Source: Pseudomonadota bacterium
Lineage (GTDB): Bacteria; Pseudomonadota; Gammaproteobacteria; Pseudomonadales; Azotimanducaceae
Direction: 5' to 3'
Length of the DNA: 7,756 bases
Assembly (NCBI GenBank): GCA_009936895.1
Contig: JAACDS010000025.1
Span: 1-7,756, forward strand
Below, in pieces: positions 1 through 6,382 of this stretch. How positions within the stretch are numbered: the stretch's first letter is position 1; every line of letters starts with the position of its first letter. Under the pieces are notes generated by a model that was not told the origin of the DNA, did not search any database, and worked only from the letters and a program-made list of their open reading frames with translations. The translations under genes and the position numbers were made by a program.

Positions 1-491
1 AGGCCAATGGTCATGTTCGCCAGCGCACCCTTGGCCGCGTAGTAACCGGGCATTCGGGCGTTAGGGCTGGTGGAACCCACGGTGCCTAGGTTGATGATTC
101 GTGCCCAAGGCATGGTGCTCATCTTGGGCAGCATACCGGTAATCAGCCGTTGGGCCGATAGCACATTTTTTTGGTAAGCCAGCAGCCAATCGTCTTCGTC
201 CTGAGATTGCCAGGTACCTCCATCCGCTGCGCCGAAGTTGTTGACTAGAATGGATGTATCGAACCTCTCGCATTGGGCCAGCAGCTCGTCCGACCCTTCG
301 CGGGTAACGATATCGCCCCAGACGGGTACGCCTGCGCCGAGGGCGCTGACTGAGTCTTCTGCCTGCTGCTGGGTCATGCCATGAACCAATACGTTGGCAC
401 CCTCGTGCAGTAGCGTTTTGGCAATGATCTGGCCGGTGCCTCGGTGACTGCCTGTCACCAAGGCAACTTTGTTGTTGAGAGCGAGATCCAT
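1..491 (-). CDS. SDR family oxidoreductase, partial (C-terminus beyond the left edge)
   Basis: This is a classical short-chain dehydrogenase/reductase, an NAD(P)(H)-dependent cytoplasmic oxidoreductase; the substrate cannot be told. About 163 residues are visible of the usual 245-260. The Rossmann nucleotide motif TGSHRGTG lies at residues 13-20, an acidic residue at D60 (GDI), NNFG (for the usual NNAG) at 84-87, the helix-4 Asn at N109, and the catalytic YxxxK as Y150/K154. The position 13 residues before the catalytic Tyr, normally Ser, is Thr137. The ATG at 491-489 is preceded by AGGA seven bases upstream, which supports this start. The gene is divergent from the TSUP permease with 92 bp between the starts, so the two may share a control region, but I see no convincing promoter hexamers there. 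Family assignment is very secure; the specific reaction is unknown. Confidence 0.93.
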   Translation of the reverse strand, partial: MDLALNNKVALVTGSHRGTGQIIAKTLLHEGANVLVHGMTQQQAEDSVSALGAGVPVWGDIVTREGSDELLAQCERFDTSILVNNFGAADGGTWQSQDEDDWLLAYQKNVLSAQRLITGMLPKMSTMPWARIINLGTVGSTSPNARMPGYYAAKGALANMTIG

Positions 492-583
492 ATACCCATC
501 CTCGAGAAAAGATCGCCTACCCTAACAGATGACGGTTTTGCCTAGAAATTCGTTGCAGCGCCCTGACTGGGACAACTAAATAC

Positions 584-1390
584 ATGTGCTCACGCGGTCT
601 GTGGCAGACTGCGTCGATGTTCGACTCGTCCCTTCTTTTACTATTGCTCGTGCTGCTTTTCGGTAGCTACGTTCAGGCAGTAGCAGGCTTTGCTCTGGGC
701 ATGATTGCCGTTGCCGTCATTGGCGGCTTACGGCTGCTCGATATCCCCACACTGGCGGCCGTAGTAAGTTTGCTCAGCATGCTGAATGCCTCGTTGTCGC
801 TCGGTAGTCATACCCAGCACGTGCATCGGCCCATGTTGATGTGGCTGGCCATCGGCATCGTACCGGGTCTGCTGCTGGGTTACGGGCTTATGCTGTATCT
901 CAACGGTAATCGGCTCTGGCTACTGGAACTGTGTCTGGGTGTCTTCATTACCGCTGGCGGCTTGTCCATGAGTATTCGACCCCGCAGTTGGTCTCACGAG
1001 TCTCGAAAGCCTTTCATTTGGTGTATGGGAGCGATTGGCGGCACTTTGGGTGGTCTGTTTTCTGCCAGTGGCCCGTTGTTGGGCTGGTTTGCTTACAGCC
1101 AACCTTTGCCGGTGGCAGTCATTCGAGCCACCCTGCTCAGCTATTTTTTTCTGGCGACGGCCATACGAACGATCATCGTTTTTTTCGAAGGCAGCCTGTC
1201 GGCTTCGGTATTACTATATGCGGCCTTGGGTGCACCGGTGGTCATCTTAGGTGCCTGGCTCGGTCGGCGGTTTCCGCCAGTCGTGTCTGAGCAGTCCTTA
1301 AAGCGCGGCGTATTTATGCTGTTATTGCTCATGGGTCTGTGGATCTGTGTCAGTGCCATAAACACGGGCCTGAACGGCGTGCCGATCTGA
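584..1390 (+). CDS. TauE/SafE (TSUP, formerly DUF81) family membrane permease
   Basis: This is an inner-membrane protein of the TSUP family, whose characterised members export or import sulfite, sulfoacetate or other small organic anions; the substrate here is unknown. Hydrophobic segments near residues 16-48, 52-73, 84-106, 111-130, 143-170, 178-201, 206-227 and 241-260 fit about eight transmembrane helices. Two glycine-rich motifs, one around residues 27-48 (QAVAGFALG) and one around 149-170 (GGTLGGLFSASGP), match the pseudo-repeated halves of this family. At 268 residues the length is typical. The start is uncertain: the ATG at 584 has no clear Shine-Dalgarno, and the in-frame ATG at 617 (residue 12, MFDSS) begins just before the first helix and resembles the usual N-terminus. 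The acyltransferase gene follows after 33 bp, so the two are probably an operon. Confidence 0.88.
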   Translation: MCSRGLWQTASMFDSSLLLLLLVLLFGSYVQAVAGFALGMIAVAVIGGLRLLDIPTLAAVVSLLSMLNASLSLGSHTQHVHRPMLMWLAIGIVPGLLLGYGLMLYLNGNRLWLLELCLGVFITAGGLSMSIRPRSWSHESRKPFIWCMGAIGGTLGGLFSASGPLLGWFAYSQPLPVAVIRATLLSYFFLATAIRTIIVFFEGSLSASVLLYAALGAPVVILGAWLGRRFPPVVSEQSLKRGVFMLLLLMGLWICVSAINTGLNGVPI

Positions 1391-1423
1391 GGTGGCCGAG
1401 GTAAATCTTGAACAGGTCTAACG

Positions 1424-2563
1424 ATGGAAAATAGCATGTCGGAATTTGATGCCATACGCCCATACTACGACCACGAAGTACCTGACGTACTGGCGAGGTT
1501 GGTTGCTTCCCGCGAGCTCGCGCAAGCCGCAAGTCAGCTGGTCATGCCTGGCTGGCTGGGAAATCGCTCATTGGGTCGTTGGCTAACTCGTTTTGTTCTT
1601 CGACTGAAAACGCGAAATCTGAGGTCCATACGGGACTGCCAAAACGTGGTTGCGGGGCTTTTTGAAACGGTTATTGATCGGAGCATTGATCGTTTATCCG
1701 TCAGTGGTCTAGATCGTTTAAGCCCTAACGATCACTATCTTTTCATCTCGAATCATCGTGATATTTTGATGGATTCAAGCCTGCTTAATTATCTGTTGCA
1801 AGAGGCCGGTCACGATACTTGTCGGATGGCGGTTGGCGATAACTTGCTGAGTAATACCCTAGCCGCAGATTTGATGCGGTTGAATAAGAGTTTTGTTGTG
1901 GAGCGCAGTGTGGCTGGCGCGCGAGCTCAGTATCGTGCTCTCAGTCGCACCAGCCGCTACGTGCAGCAGTCTCTGCAACAAGGTATTTCAGTCTGGATAG
2001 CCCAGCGTCAGGGCCGGGCCAAGGACGGTTTTGACCGCACGGATCCGGCTTTGCTGAAAATGCTGTTGCTGGCCTACCGCGATAAAACCGCAGCTGATTT
2101 GCCCATGCAGCGGATGCTTCAGATGGCACCGGCGGTACCCGTATCCGTGTCTTACGAGCTGGATCCCTGTGGGACGAGCAAGGCTCATGAGCTTGCGGTC
2201 ATTGATGAGCACGGTGGGTATGAAAAATCGCCCCAGGAAGATTTGGAAAGCATGGTGAAAGGATTGATGGGACACAAAGGCCGTGTGCGACTGACCTTTG
2301 GTGAACCGATTTCTCGGGCATCCAGTGCAGAAGAGCTGGCAGCACAGCTCGATCAAAGCATTGTGGCGAACACTAGGCTTTATCCAACGCACCGATACGC
2401 CAAGATGGTGTTGGAAAATGGGCCTACCCAAGAACTTGAAAATCATCCGGCGGTACAACATCTAACAGCGGAGCTGCATGCCATACCGTCAGCTGAGCGG
2501 CCTTACCTGTTGCAGCAGTATGCGAATATTTGGCGTAATCGCGACGAGCTGAATATCGTCTAG
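1424..2563 (+). CDS. PlsC-like 1-acylglycerol-3-phosphate acyltransferase family protein
   Basis: This is a glycerolipid acyltransferase of the LPLAT/PlsC superfamily, expected to move an acyl chain onto a (lyso)glycerolipid at the inner face of the cytoplasmic membrane; donor and acceptor are unknown. Block I is ISNHRDILMD at residues 108-117 (H111, D113, D117). A block II-like segment is FVVER at 157-161. Block III is WIAQRQGRAKDG at 191-202, and block IV is VPVSVSYELDPC near 236-247. The spacing from His111 to the second Asp is H-X5-D rather than the canonical H-X4-D, and block III has Gln196 where I expect Glu. No long hydrophobic helix is apparent, so membrane association is probably peripheral. 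The ATG at 1424 has AGG seven bases upstream; an in-frame ATG at 1436 (MSEFDAIRPY) is an alternative start. Length (379 residues) exceeds classical PlsC (about 245), with extra N- and C-terminal regions. It sits 33 bp after the permease gene and ends just before a strong terminator. Confidence 0.87.
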   Translation: MENSMSEFDAIRPYYDHEVPDVLARLVASRELAQAASQLVMPGWLGNRSLGRWLTRFVLRLKTRNLRSIRDCQNVVAGLFETVIDRSIDRLSVSGLDRLSPNDHYLFISNHRDILMDSSLLNYLLQEAGHDTCRMAVGDNLLSNTLAADLMRLNKSFVVERSVAGARAQYRALSRTSRYVQQSLQQGISVWIAQRQGRAKDGFDRTDPALLKMLLLAYRDKTAADLPMQRMLQMAPAVPVSVSYELDPCGTSKAHELAVIDEHGGYEKSPQEDLESMVKGLMGHKGRVRLTFGEPISRASSAEELAAQLDQSIVANTRLYPTHRYAKMVLENGPTQELENHPAVQHLTAELHAIPSAERPYLLQQYANIWRNRDELNIV

Positions 2564-2573
2564 GCAGCTATTG

Positions 2574-2610
2574 CCAACCGGCGTCTGCATCGAGCCGGTT
2601 GGTATATTTT
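2574..2610 (+). terminator. Rho-independent terminator of the permease-acyltransferase pair
   Basis: A perfect 9-bp stem, CCAACCGGC (2574-2582) with GCCGGTTGG (2594-2602), encloses an 11-nt loop and is followed directly by the T-rich tract TATATTTT. It begins 11 bp after the acyltransferase stop codon. The T tract is on the right side only, so it should stop rightward transcription. Leftward transcripts from the monooxygenase would form the same hairpin with no U tract after it. Confidence 0.85.
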
Positions 2611-2634
2611 GAGGGCTTGATCCTTGGCTTCAGG

Positions 2635-4167
2635 CTAAGCGCTCTGTGCCTTTAGCCCGTCATTTTTTCCATCACGGCGGACGCCATCGTAGATGAATTC
2701 TGAACCGCTCAGATCTGTGGACGGGATCTCGTCTTTTTCGCGCCAGTAGTCTTGGTTATGCCGCCATTCGGGTTTCGCGCCCCGTTGGGGGAGCTTGTCC
2801 ATGTCGCGTGTCAAATAGCTCGGGTTGAAGTTGTCCTCTTCGATCCAAGGCAGTATGGCCATGTCGCCATCTTCTTCGCGCAGAGCGACTTCGATGCGTC
2901 GAGCACCGATATCGTCCATATGATTCAACAGCCCGCAGACAAAATCACCCAGCAGGTCGACTCTTAAGGTCCAACTCGCACGGAAATAACCAAAAACCCA
3001 AGCCAAATTGGGTACGCCGGTAAACATCATGCCCCGGTAGTTCACGGTGTCGTGCCAGTCCACTGGCTTACCATCGACGTTGAAAGGAATGTCGCCCATA
3101 ACTGAGAGGTGGAAGCCGGTGCAAACGCAGACGATATCGGCTTCGAGTTCTTCACCTGATGCAGTGCGTATGCCGTGCTCGGTAAAGGTGTCGATCGTAT
3201 CGGTTACGACGCTGAGTTTGCCGGCGGCGGCGGCTTGGAAAACATCGCCATCTGGGCAAAAGGCCAATCGTTGTTGCCAAGGCCGGTAGCTCGGTGTGAA
3301 ATGCGGTTCGAATTCAAAGTCCTCGCCGGCATAGCCGCGTATCAGCGCCTTAAGCTCATCAAAAACGGCGTCAGGTTCGTTCTTGCAGCGCTCGGTTAGC
3401 ACATCTTGATCGTAAAGAATTTGCGCCCGAACCACTCGGTGGATGGTTGGCTCGTCGATGCCAATTTCACGCAGGCGGTCGGCCAGTTCGTTGCGATTCT
3501 CGCTGCAGAAAAAATAGGTGGGCGAACGTTGCAGCATAGTGACGTGTTCGGCCTCCTTGGCGAACTCCGGAATAACCGTTGCGGCGGTAGCACCCGAACC
3601 AATAACCACCACCTTTTTGCCTGCGTAATCGGTTTTCGGATCCCACAGCTGAGCGTGAATCAACTGCCCTTGGAACTGATCCATATTCGGCCAGGTGGGG
3701 ATGTTGGGGTTTTCATGGTCGTAATAACCTTGGCACATCCACAGGAAGTTACAGGTAAAAACAATCTCGCTACCATCTGCTGTCCGTGTCGCTGTTACCG
3801 TCCATTTGTTCTCGGCGCTGGACCAGTCGCATTGGGTGATACGGTGCCCGTAACGAATATGCTGACCTATGTTGTTCTCGTCGATGACCTCGCCCATATA
3901 GGTGAGGATGGCCTCGGCACTGGCAATGGGCACCCCTGTCCATGGTTTAAATCGATAGCCGAAGGTGTAAAGGTCCGAATCAGAACGGATACCGGGATAT
4001 TTGTGAGTTTCCCAAGTGCCACCAAAGGTGTCTTTCATTTCAAGGATGCAATAGCTCTTGTCAGGGCACTGTTGCTGCAGATGATAGGCCTCACCGACTC
4101 CGGATATGCCGGCACCCACAATCAGTACATCAAAGTCCGTTTGATTTTGAACGCTTGCCCTCTCCAT
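2635..4167 (-). CDS. EthA-like flavin-containing monooxygenase (type I Baeyer-Villiger type)
   Basis: This is a single-component FAD and NADPH-dependent monooxygenase, expected to insert oxygen next to a carbonyl or oxidise a sulfur or nitrogen centre of a small lipophilic molecule in the cytoplasm. The FAD-binding motif GAGISG is at residues 18-23, followed by GGTW (49-52) and YPGIRSDSDLY (57-67), which closely resemble mycobacterial EthA as I remember it. The Baeyer-Villiger fingerprint FxGxxxHxxxW[P/D] is present as F165, G167, H171, W175, D176. The NADPH-binding motif GSGATA lies at 190-195. A CTG variant of the C-terminal ATG motif is also seen (CVCTGF). At 510 residues it is close to EthA in size (about 490). 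The ATG at 4167-4165 has a textbook AAGGAG at 4180-4175 with a 7-nt spacer. It faces the acyltransferase gene across the terminator and lies 198 bp downstream of srkA. The natural substrate is unknown. Confidence 0.92.
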   Translation of the reverse strand: MERASVQNQTDFDVLIVGAGISGVGEAYHLQQQCPDKSYCILEMKDTFGGTWETHKYPGIRSDSDLYTFGYRFKPWTGVPIASAEAILTYMGEVIDENNIGQHIRYGHRITQCDWSSAENKWTVTATRTADGSEIVFTCNFLWMCQGYYDHENPNIPTWPNMDQFQGQLIHAQLWDPKTDYAGKKVVVIGSGATAATVIPEFAKEAEHVTMLQRSPTYFFCSENRNELADRLREIGIDEPTIHRVVRAQILYDQDVLTERCKNEPDAVFDELKALIRGYAGEDFEFEPHFTPSYRPWQQRLAFCPDGDVFQAAAAGKLSVVTDTIDTFTEHGIRTASGEELEADIVCVCTGFHLSVMGDIPFNVDGKPVDWHDTVNYRGMMFTGVPNLAWVFGYFRASWTLRVDLLGDFVCGLLNHMDDIGARRIEVALREEDGDMAILPWIEEDNFNPSYLTRDMDKLPQRGAKPEWRHNQDYWREKDEIPSTDLSGSEFIYDGVRRDGKNDGLKAQSA

Positions 4168-4230
4168 AACGTATCTCCTTGCTCAACCTGACGGGTATCA
4201 CTCAACCCAATGTTCCATGCTTTAGGGAAG

Positions 4231-4257
4231 TTTATATTCAAATTTGGGGCGAGGTAA
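4231..4257 (-). promoter_or_regulatory. Weak candidate promoter for the flavin monooxygenase
   Basis: On the minus strand a TATAAA (-10-like, 4236-4231) lies about 65 bp upstream of the monooxygenase start, with TTACCT (-35-like, 4257-4252) 15 bp before it. Both the spacing and the -35 match are poor. The case rests mainly on the local AT-rich patch and the 198-bp gap from srkA, which is long for a simple operon. Confidence 0.22.
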
Positions 4258-4285
4258 CAGTGTTTTTGTGACCGAGTCCCCATCT

Positions 4286-4298
4286 CGCCGTCACGGCG
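4286..4298. repeat. 13-bp inverted repeat CGCCGT-C-ACGGCG
   Basis: A perfect palindrome with 6-bp arms and a single central base lies about 119 bp upstream of the monooxygenase start and 68 bp past the srkA stop. The central spacing suits a dimeric DNA-binding protein better than an RNA hairpin, and no T tract follows on either strand. It could be an operator for the monooxygenase or a chance GC-rich palindrome. Confidence 0.4.
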
Positions 4299-4365
4299 TA
4301 TCAGTATGCTGGTGGAGATGAAACCGGTGCTGCGCAGGGTTTAACGCCTGCTTTGGAATCGTTCT

Positions 4366-5361
4366 TTAAGACATGTAGACCAGCGGCGGTTCGTCGAGCA
4401 TGGCAAGCTGCTCGCGCAAGGTCAGTACGTGGTTTGACCAATAATTTACAGAGTCAAAGGTGGGAAAGGCCATGGGGAAAGCGGGATCCCGCCAGCGCCT
4501 AGCGATCCATGCAGCGTGATACATAATTCGCAGCGTCCGCAGTGGCTCGATCAAATTCAATGTCGATACATCAAAATCGTGGAAGTCCCGATAAGCGTCC
4601 AAAATCAGGTTTAGCTGCAGGGTTTGATTTGGCCGCTCGCCACTGAGCAGCATCCACAGATCCTGAATGGGCGGGCCGCCCATGCAATCATCAAAGTCCA
4701 CGAAGTGCGGCGTATCGTCCCGCCACAGAATATTGCCCATGTGGCCGTCCCCGTGAATGGGTGTCACGGGCGCATGCGCCATCAACGGCGTGATGCGTTC
4801 CAGCAGCTGTTCGGTGATGGAGCGATAGGCTTCCTCCATTTCCAGCGGGATAAAATTGTTCTGCAGCAGGAACTCTCGGCTGCTATGGCCAAAACGCTCG
4901 GTATTCAGGGTGACTCGATGAGCGAAGGGTTGGGTTGTGCCGAAGGCATGCAGTCGAGCAATGGAGCGGGCTAGAACCTCCAGATCGTCTTCGTTTTCGA
5001 GATTGGGCGGGTGTCCGCCCTGGCGGAGGAAGACCGCAAATCGAAAATCCAAATGTTGGAAAACACTCACACCGTCGATGCGCATGGGCGGCACCACGGA
5101 CAACTCGGCATCGAACAGTCCCTGAGTAAAGGCGTGCTCTTCTAAGATCGCCTCGTCGGTCCAACGGGCCGGCCGGTAAAATTTAGTGATGACAAAGGAG
5201 CCGTCTTCCAAGGCGACCTGATAGACCCTATTTTCGTAACTGTTGAGAGCGGTGAGGCCCCCAGTGGGTTCTAAGCCGATGGATTCCATCGCATCAAGCA
5301 CCGCGTCGGGTGTCAGAGCATCGTAAGGGGCGGGATTCAGGCTGTCTTGAACGGTATGCAT
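4366..5361 (-). CDS. srkA: Stress response serine/threonine kinase SrkA (YihE family)
   Basis: SrkA is a cytoplasmic Ser/Thr protein kinase with an aminoglycoside-phosphotransferase-like fold. In E. coli it protects cells from stress-induced death linked to the MazEF system. The match to E. coli SrkA is strong along the length: LNSYENRVYQ at residues 39-48, the probable ATP-lysine K60 in TKFYRP, ILEEH at 72-76, the catalytic loop HGDGHMGNILW at 203-213 (D205, N210), the metal-binding segment FVDFDD at 220-225, then QDLWMLL and IEPLR. Length (331 residues) is nearly the same as E. coli (328). The ATG at 5361-5359 has only a weak Shine-Dalgarno, but the N-terminus aligns well with the E. coli protein. 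In E. coli the gene precedes dsbA; here the next gene downstream is the flavin monooxygenase. comF lies 70 bp upstream on the same strand and may share the transcript. Confidence 0.95.
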   Translation of the reverse strand: MHTVQDSLNPAPYDALTPDAVLDAMESIGLEPTGGLTALNSYENRVYQVALEDGSFVITKFYRPARWTDEAILEEHAFTQGLFDAELSVVPPMRIDGVSVFQHLDFRFAVFLRQGGHPPNLENEDDLEVLARSIARLHAFGTTQPFAHRVTLNTERFGHSSREFLLQNNFIPLEMEEAYRSITEQLLERITPLMAHAPVTPIHGDGHMGNILWRDDTPHFVDFDDCMGGPPIQDLWMLLSGERPNQTLQLNLILDAYRDFHDFDVSTLNLIEPLRTLRIMYHAAWIARRWRDPAFPMAFPTFDSVNYWSNHVLTLREQLAMLDEPPLVYMS

Positions 5362-5431
5362 TGGCGCACTCTATCAGTAAGCGTTGCGCGAAATGCTCAG
5401 TGTGCCGAAAAAGATGTTGCGGGCGGAAAGA

Positions 5432-6208
5432 TTATTGGTACAACGAGGGCGTGCGCGTGGCACACCAGACATCGACGCGCTGCGCGCCATGCAAGCGCAA
5501 CAACTTGATAATCTGGCGCACGGTGGCTCCTGTGGTCATGACATCGTCCACGACGACGACGTGTTTACCGCGCAACGCATTCTTCTTCAATTCGCTGCGC
5601 CATCGAAAGTTACCCGACGCCATTCGACTGCGTTCTGTGCGAGATAACAAGCGTTGCGCAGGCCCGGGGAGACGTTTGAGAAGGGTGGGTGCAACCGGCA
5701 GATCGAGTTCGCGCCCAAGGTATTGGGCCAACAACCTGCTCTGATTGAAGCCACGCTTAACAGCTGGCCAGTAGGCCATGGGAACGGGTATCAATAGTTC
5801 TGGCAGGCGATTTGGGCACTCGAGTCGGATGTGGGTTAACAAGATATGAGCAAGGGCACGGCCTTCGGGTTCACCCTGATTGAACTTGAGCCTGTGTATC
5901 AAATGTGCTGCGCTGCCGCGGTGAATCAGAGGGACAATCGCACGGTCAGCCAACGGTTTCGTGAGGCATTGACCGCAGATAAGGGGCGGCTCCTGGCAGA
6001 GCCGGATTTCGTCTGTGGGGTCTGCACCGGGCAGAAGGGGGATCGCGCAGCGTGAGCAAGCGCGGACACTGAAGGGTAGGGCGAGCCGGCAGTATTGGCA
6101 TAGATGATCCGGGCTAGTTGATGCCAGTACCTGCTCGCAAAGCAAACAAAGCATGGGAAAGTGTTGTTCCCAAAGCCAATTCAAGGCTCGGTTTATCGAG
6201 TTTTTCAT
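5432..6208 (-). CDS. comF: ComF family protein (GntX/YhgH-like) with zinc-finger and phosphoribosyltransferase domains
   Basis: ComF-family proteins combine an N-terminal zinc-binding region with a type I phosphoribosyltransferase-like domain. They are linked to natural transformation and use of external DNA, although the exact reaction is not settled. Taking the start at 6208, the protein has 258 residues, near the family norm. Cysteine pairs C21/C24, C37/C40, C51/C54 and C78/C81 form two likely four-cysteine zinc sites. The segment LIHRLKFNQ (103-111) is typical of the family. The PRPP-binding signature VVVVDDVMTTGAT lies at 217-229 (D221, D222). The frame is open further upstream to an ATG at 6331, but I prefer 6208 because GGAG stands eight bases before it, the usual N-terminus begins there, and the 41-residue extension looks non-conserved. 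srkA follows 70 bp downstream. Confidence 0.92.
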   Translation of the reverse strand: MKNSINRALNWLWEQHFPMLCLLCEQVLASTSPDHLCQYCRLALPFSVRACSRCAIPLLPGADPTDEIRLCQEPPLICGQCLTKPLADRAIVPLIHRGSAAHLIHRLKFNQGEPEGRALAHILLTHIRLECPNRLPELLIPVPMAYWPAVKRGFNQSRLLAQYLGRELDLPVAPTLLKRLPGPAQRLLSRTERSRMASGNFRWRSELKKNALRGKHVVVVDDVMTTGATVRQIIKLLRLHGAQRVDVWCATRTPSLYQ

Positions 6209-6216
6209 GGCGAGGG

Positions 6217-6220
6217 CTCC
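6217..6220 (-). promoter_or_regulatory. Ribosome binding site deciding the comF start
   Basis: On the minus strand GGAG lies eight bases before the ATG at 6208-6206. The alternative upstream ATG at 6331 has no comparable site, so this element favours the shorter comF product. Confidence 0.6.
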
Positions 6221-6233
6221 GGCTAGACCGTCA

Positions 6234-6263
6234 CTGTGAGCCGACCGAGCGTCGCTTTCACAG
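6234..6263. repeat. Inverted repeat / stem-loop in the comF leader
   Basis: CTGTGA (6234-6239) and TCACAG (6258-6263) are perfect inverted arms. The 18-nt interval holds a second pairing, CGAC (6242-6245) with GTCG (6251-6254), so the transcript could form an extended bulged hairpin. It ends about 25 bases upstream of the comF start codon on the minus strand. No U tract follows, so it is not a standard terminator. It could be a leader structure or a protein-binding site. Confidence 0.4.
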
Positions 6264-6293
6264 CTAACAGGTCTGAGACGTTTGTAGGTTGTG

Positions 6294-6319
6294 GGCCGTT
6301 GTTGCCGGCCGTTGTTGTG
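6294..6319. repeat. Two-copy 13-bp tandem direct repeat
   Basis: GGCCGTTGTTG occurs at 6294-6304 and again at 6307-6317, a period of 13 bp with only the last two bases of each unit differing (CC, then TG). It lies in the middle of the divergent comF / acyl-CoA dehydrogenase region. The cause could be replication slippage or paired sites for a regulator; nothing further shows which. Confidence 0.55.
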
Positions 6320-6352
6320 GATTGGGGTCAAGCGCCTGTAGAGGCAAAAAGG

Positions 6353-6382
6353 TTGGTGACCCTCGTGCTCGGCAGCTAAACT
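6353..6382 (+). promoter_or_regulatory. Candidate sigma-70 promoter of the acyl-CoA dehydrogenase
   Basis: TTGGTG (-35-like, 6353-6358) and TAAACT (-10-like, 6377-6382, four of six consensus bases) are separated by 18 bp and would start transcription shortly before the Shine-Dalgarno at 6400. The hexamers are weak matches. Support comes mainly from position and from the inverted repeat that overlaps the -10 element. Confidence 0.32.

Noticed and set aside
492..583. Divergent promoters between the SDR and permease genes
   Set aside because: Several TTG-type -35 candidates exist, but none has an acceptable -10 at proper spacing on either strand.
1988..2461. A 157-codon minus-strand open frame inside the acyltransferase gene
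   Set aside because: It is antisense to conserved blocks III and IV of the acyltransferase and has no recognisable domain.
3406..4191. A 261-codon open frame on the plus strand opposite the flavin monooxygenase
   Set aside because: It is fully antisense to a protein with clear FAD, NADPH and Baeyer-Villiger motifs, shows no recognisable domain, and is best explained as codon-bias shadow.
4334..4354. Hairpin GCAGG/CCTGC followed by TTT as a terminator
   Set aside because: The stem is only 5 bp with three Ts, and the T side faces the strand with no gene to terminate; no terminator for srkA is evident here.
6236..6262. CRP-like site (TGTGA ... TCACA)
   Set aside because: The half-sites are about 17 bp apart or more, not the 6 bp of a CRP site.
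6209..6331. Extension of comF to an upstream ATG at 6331, giving 299 residues
   Set aside because: The extra 41 residues are low in hydrophobic content, unlike the ComF N-terminus, have no Shine-Dalgarno, and cover repeats and a hairpin typical of non-coding DNA.
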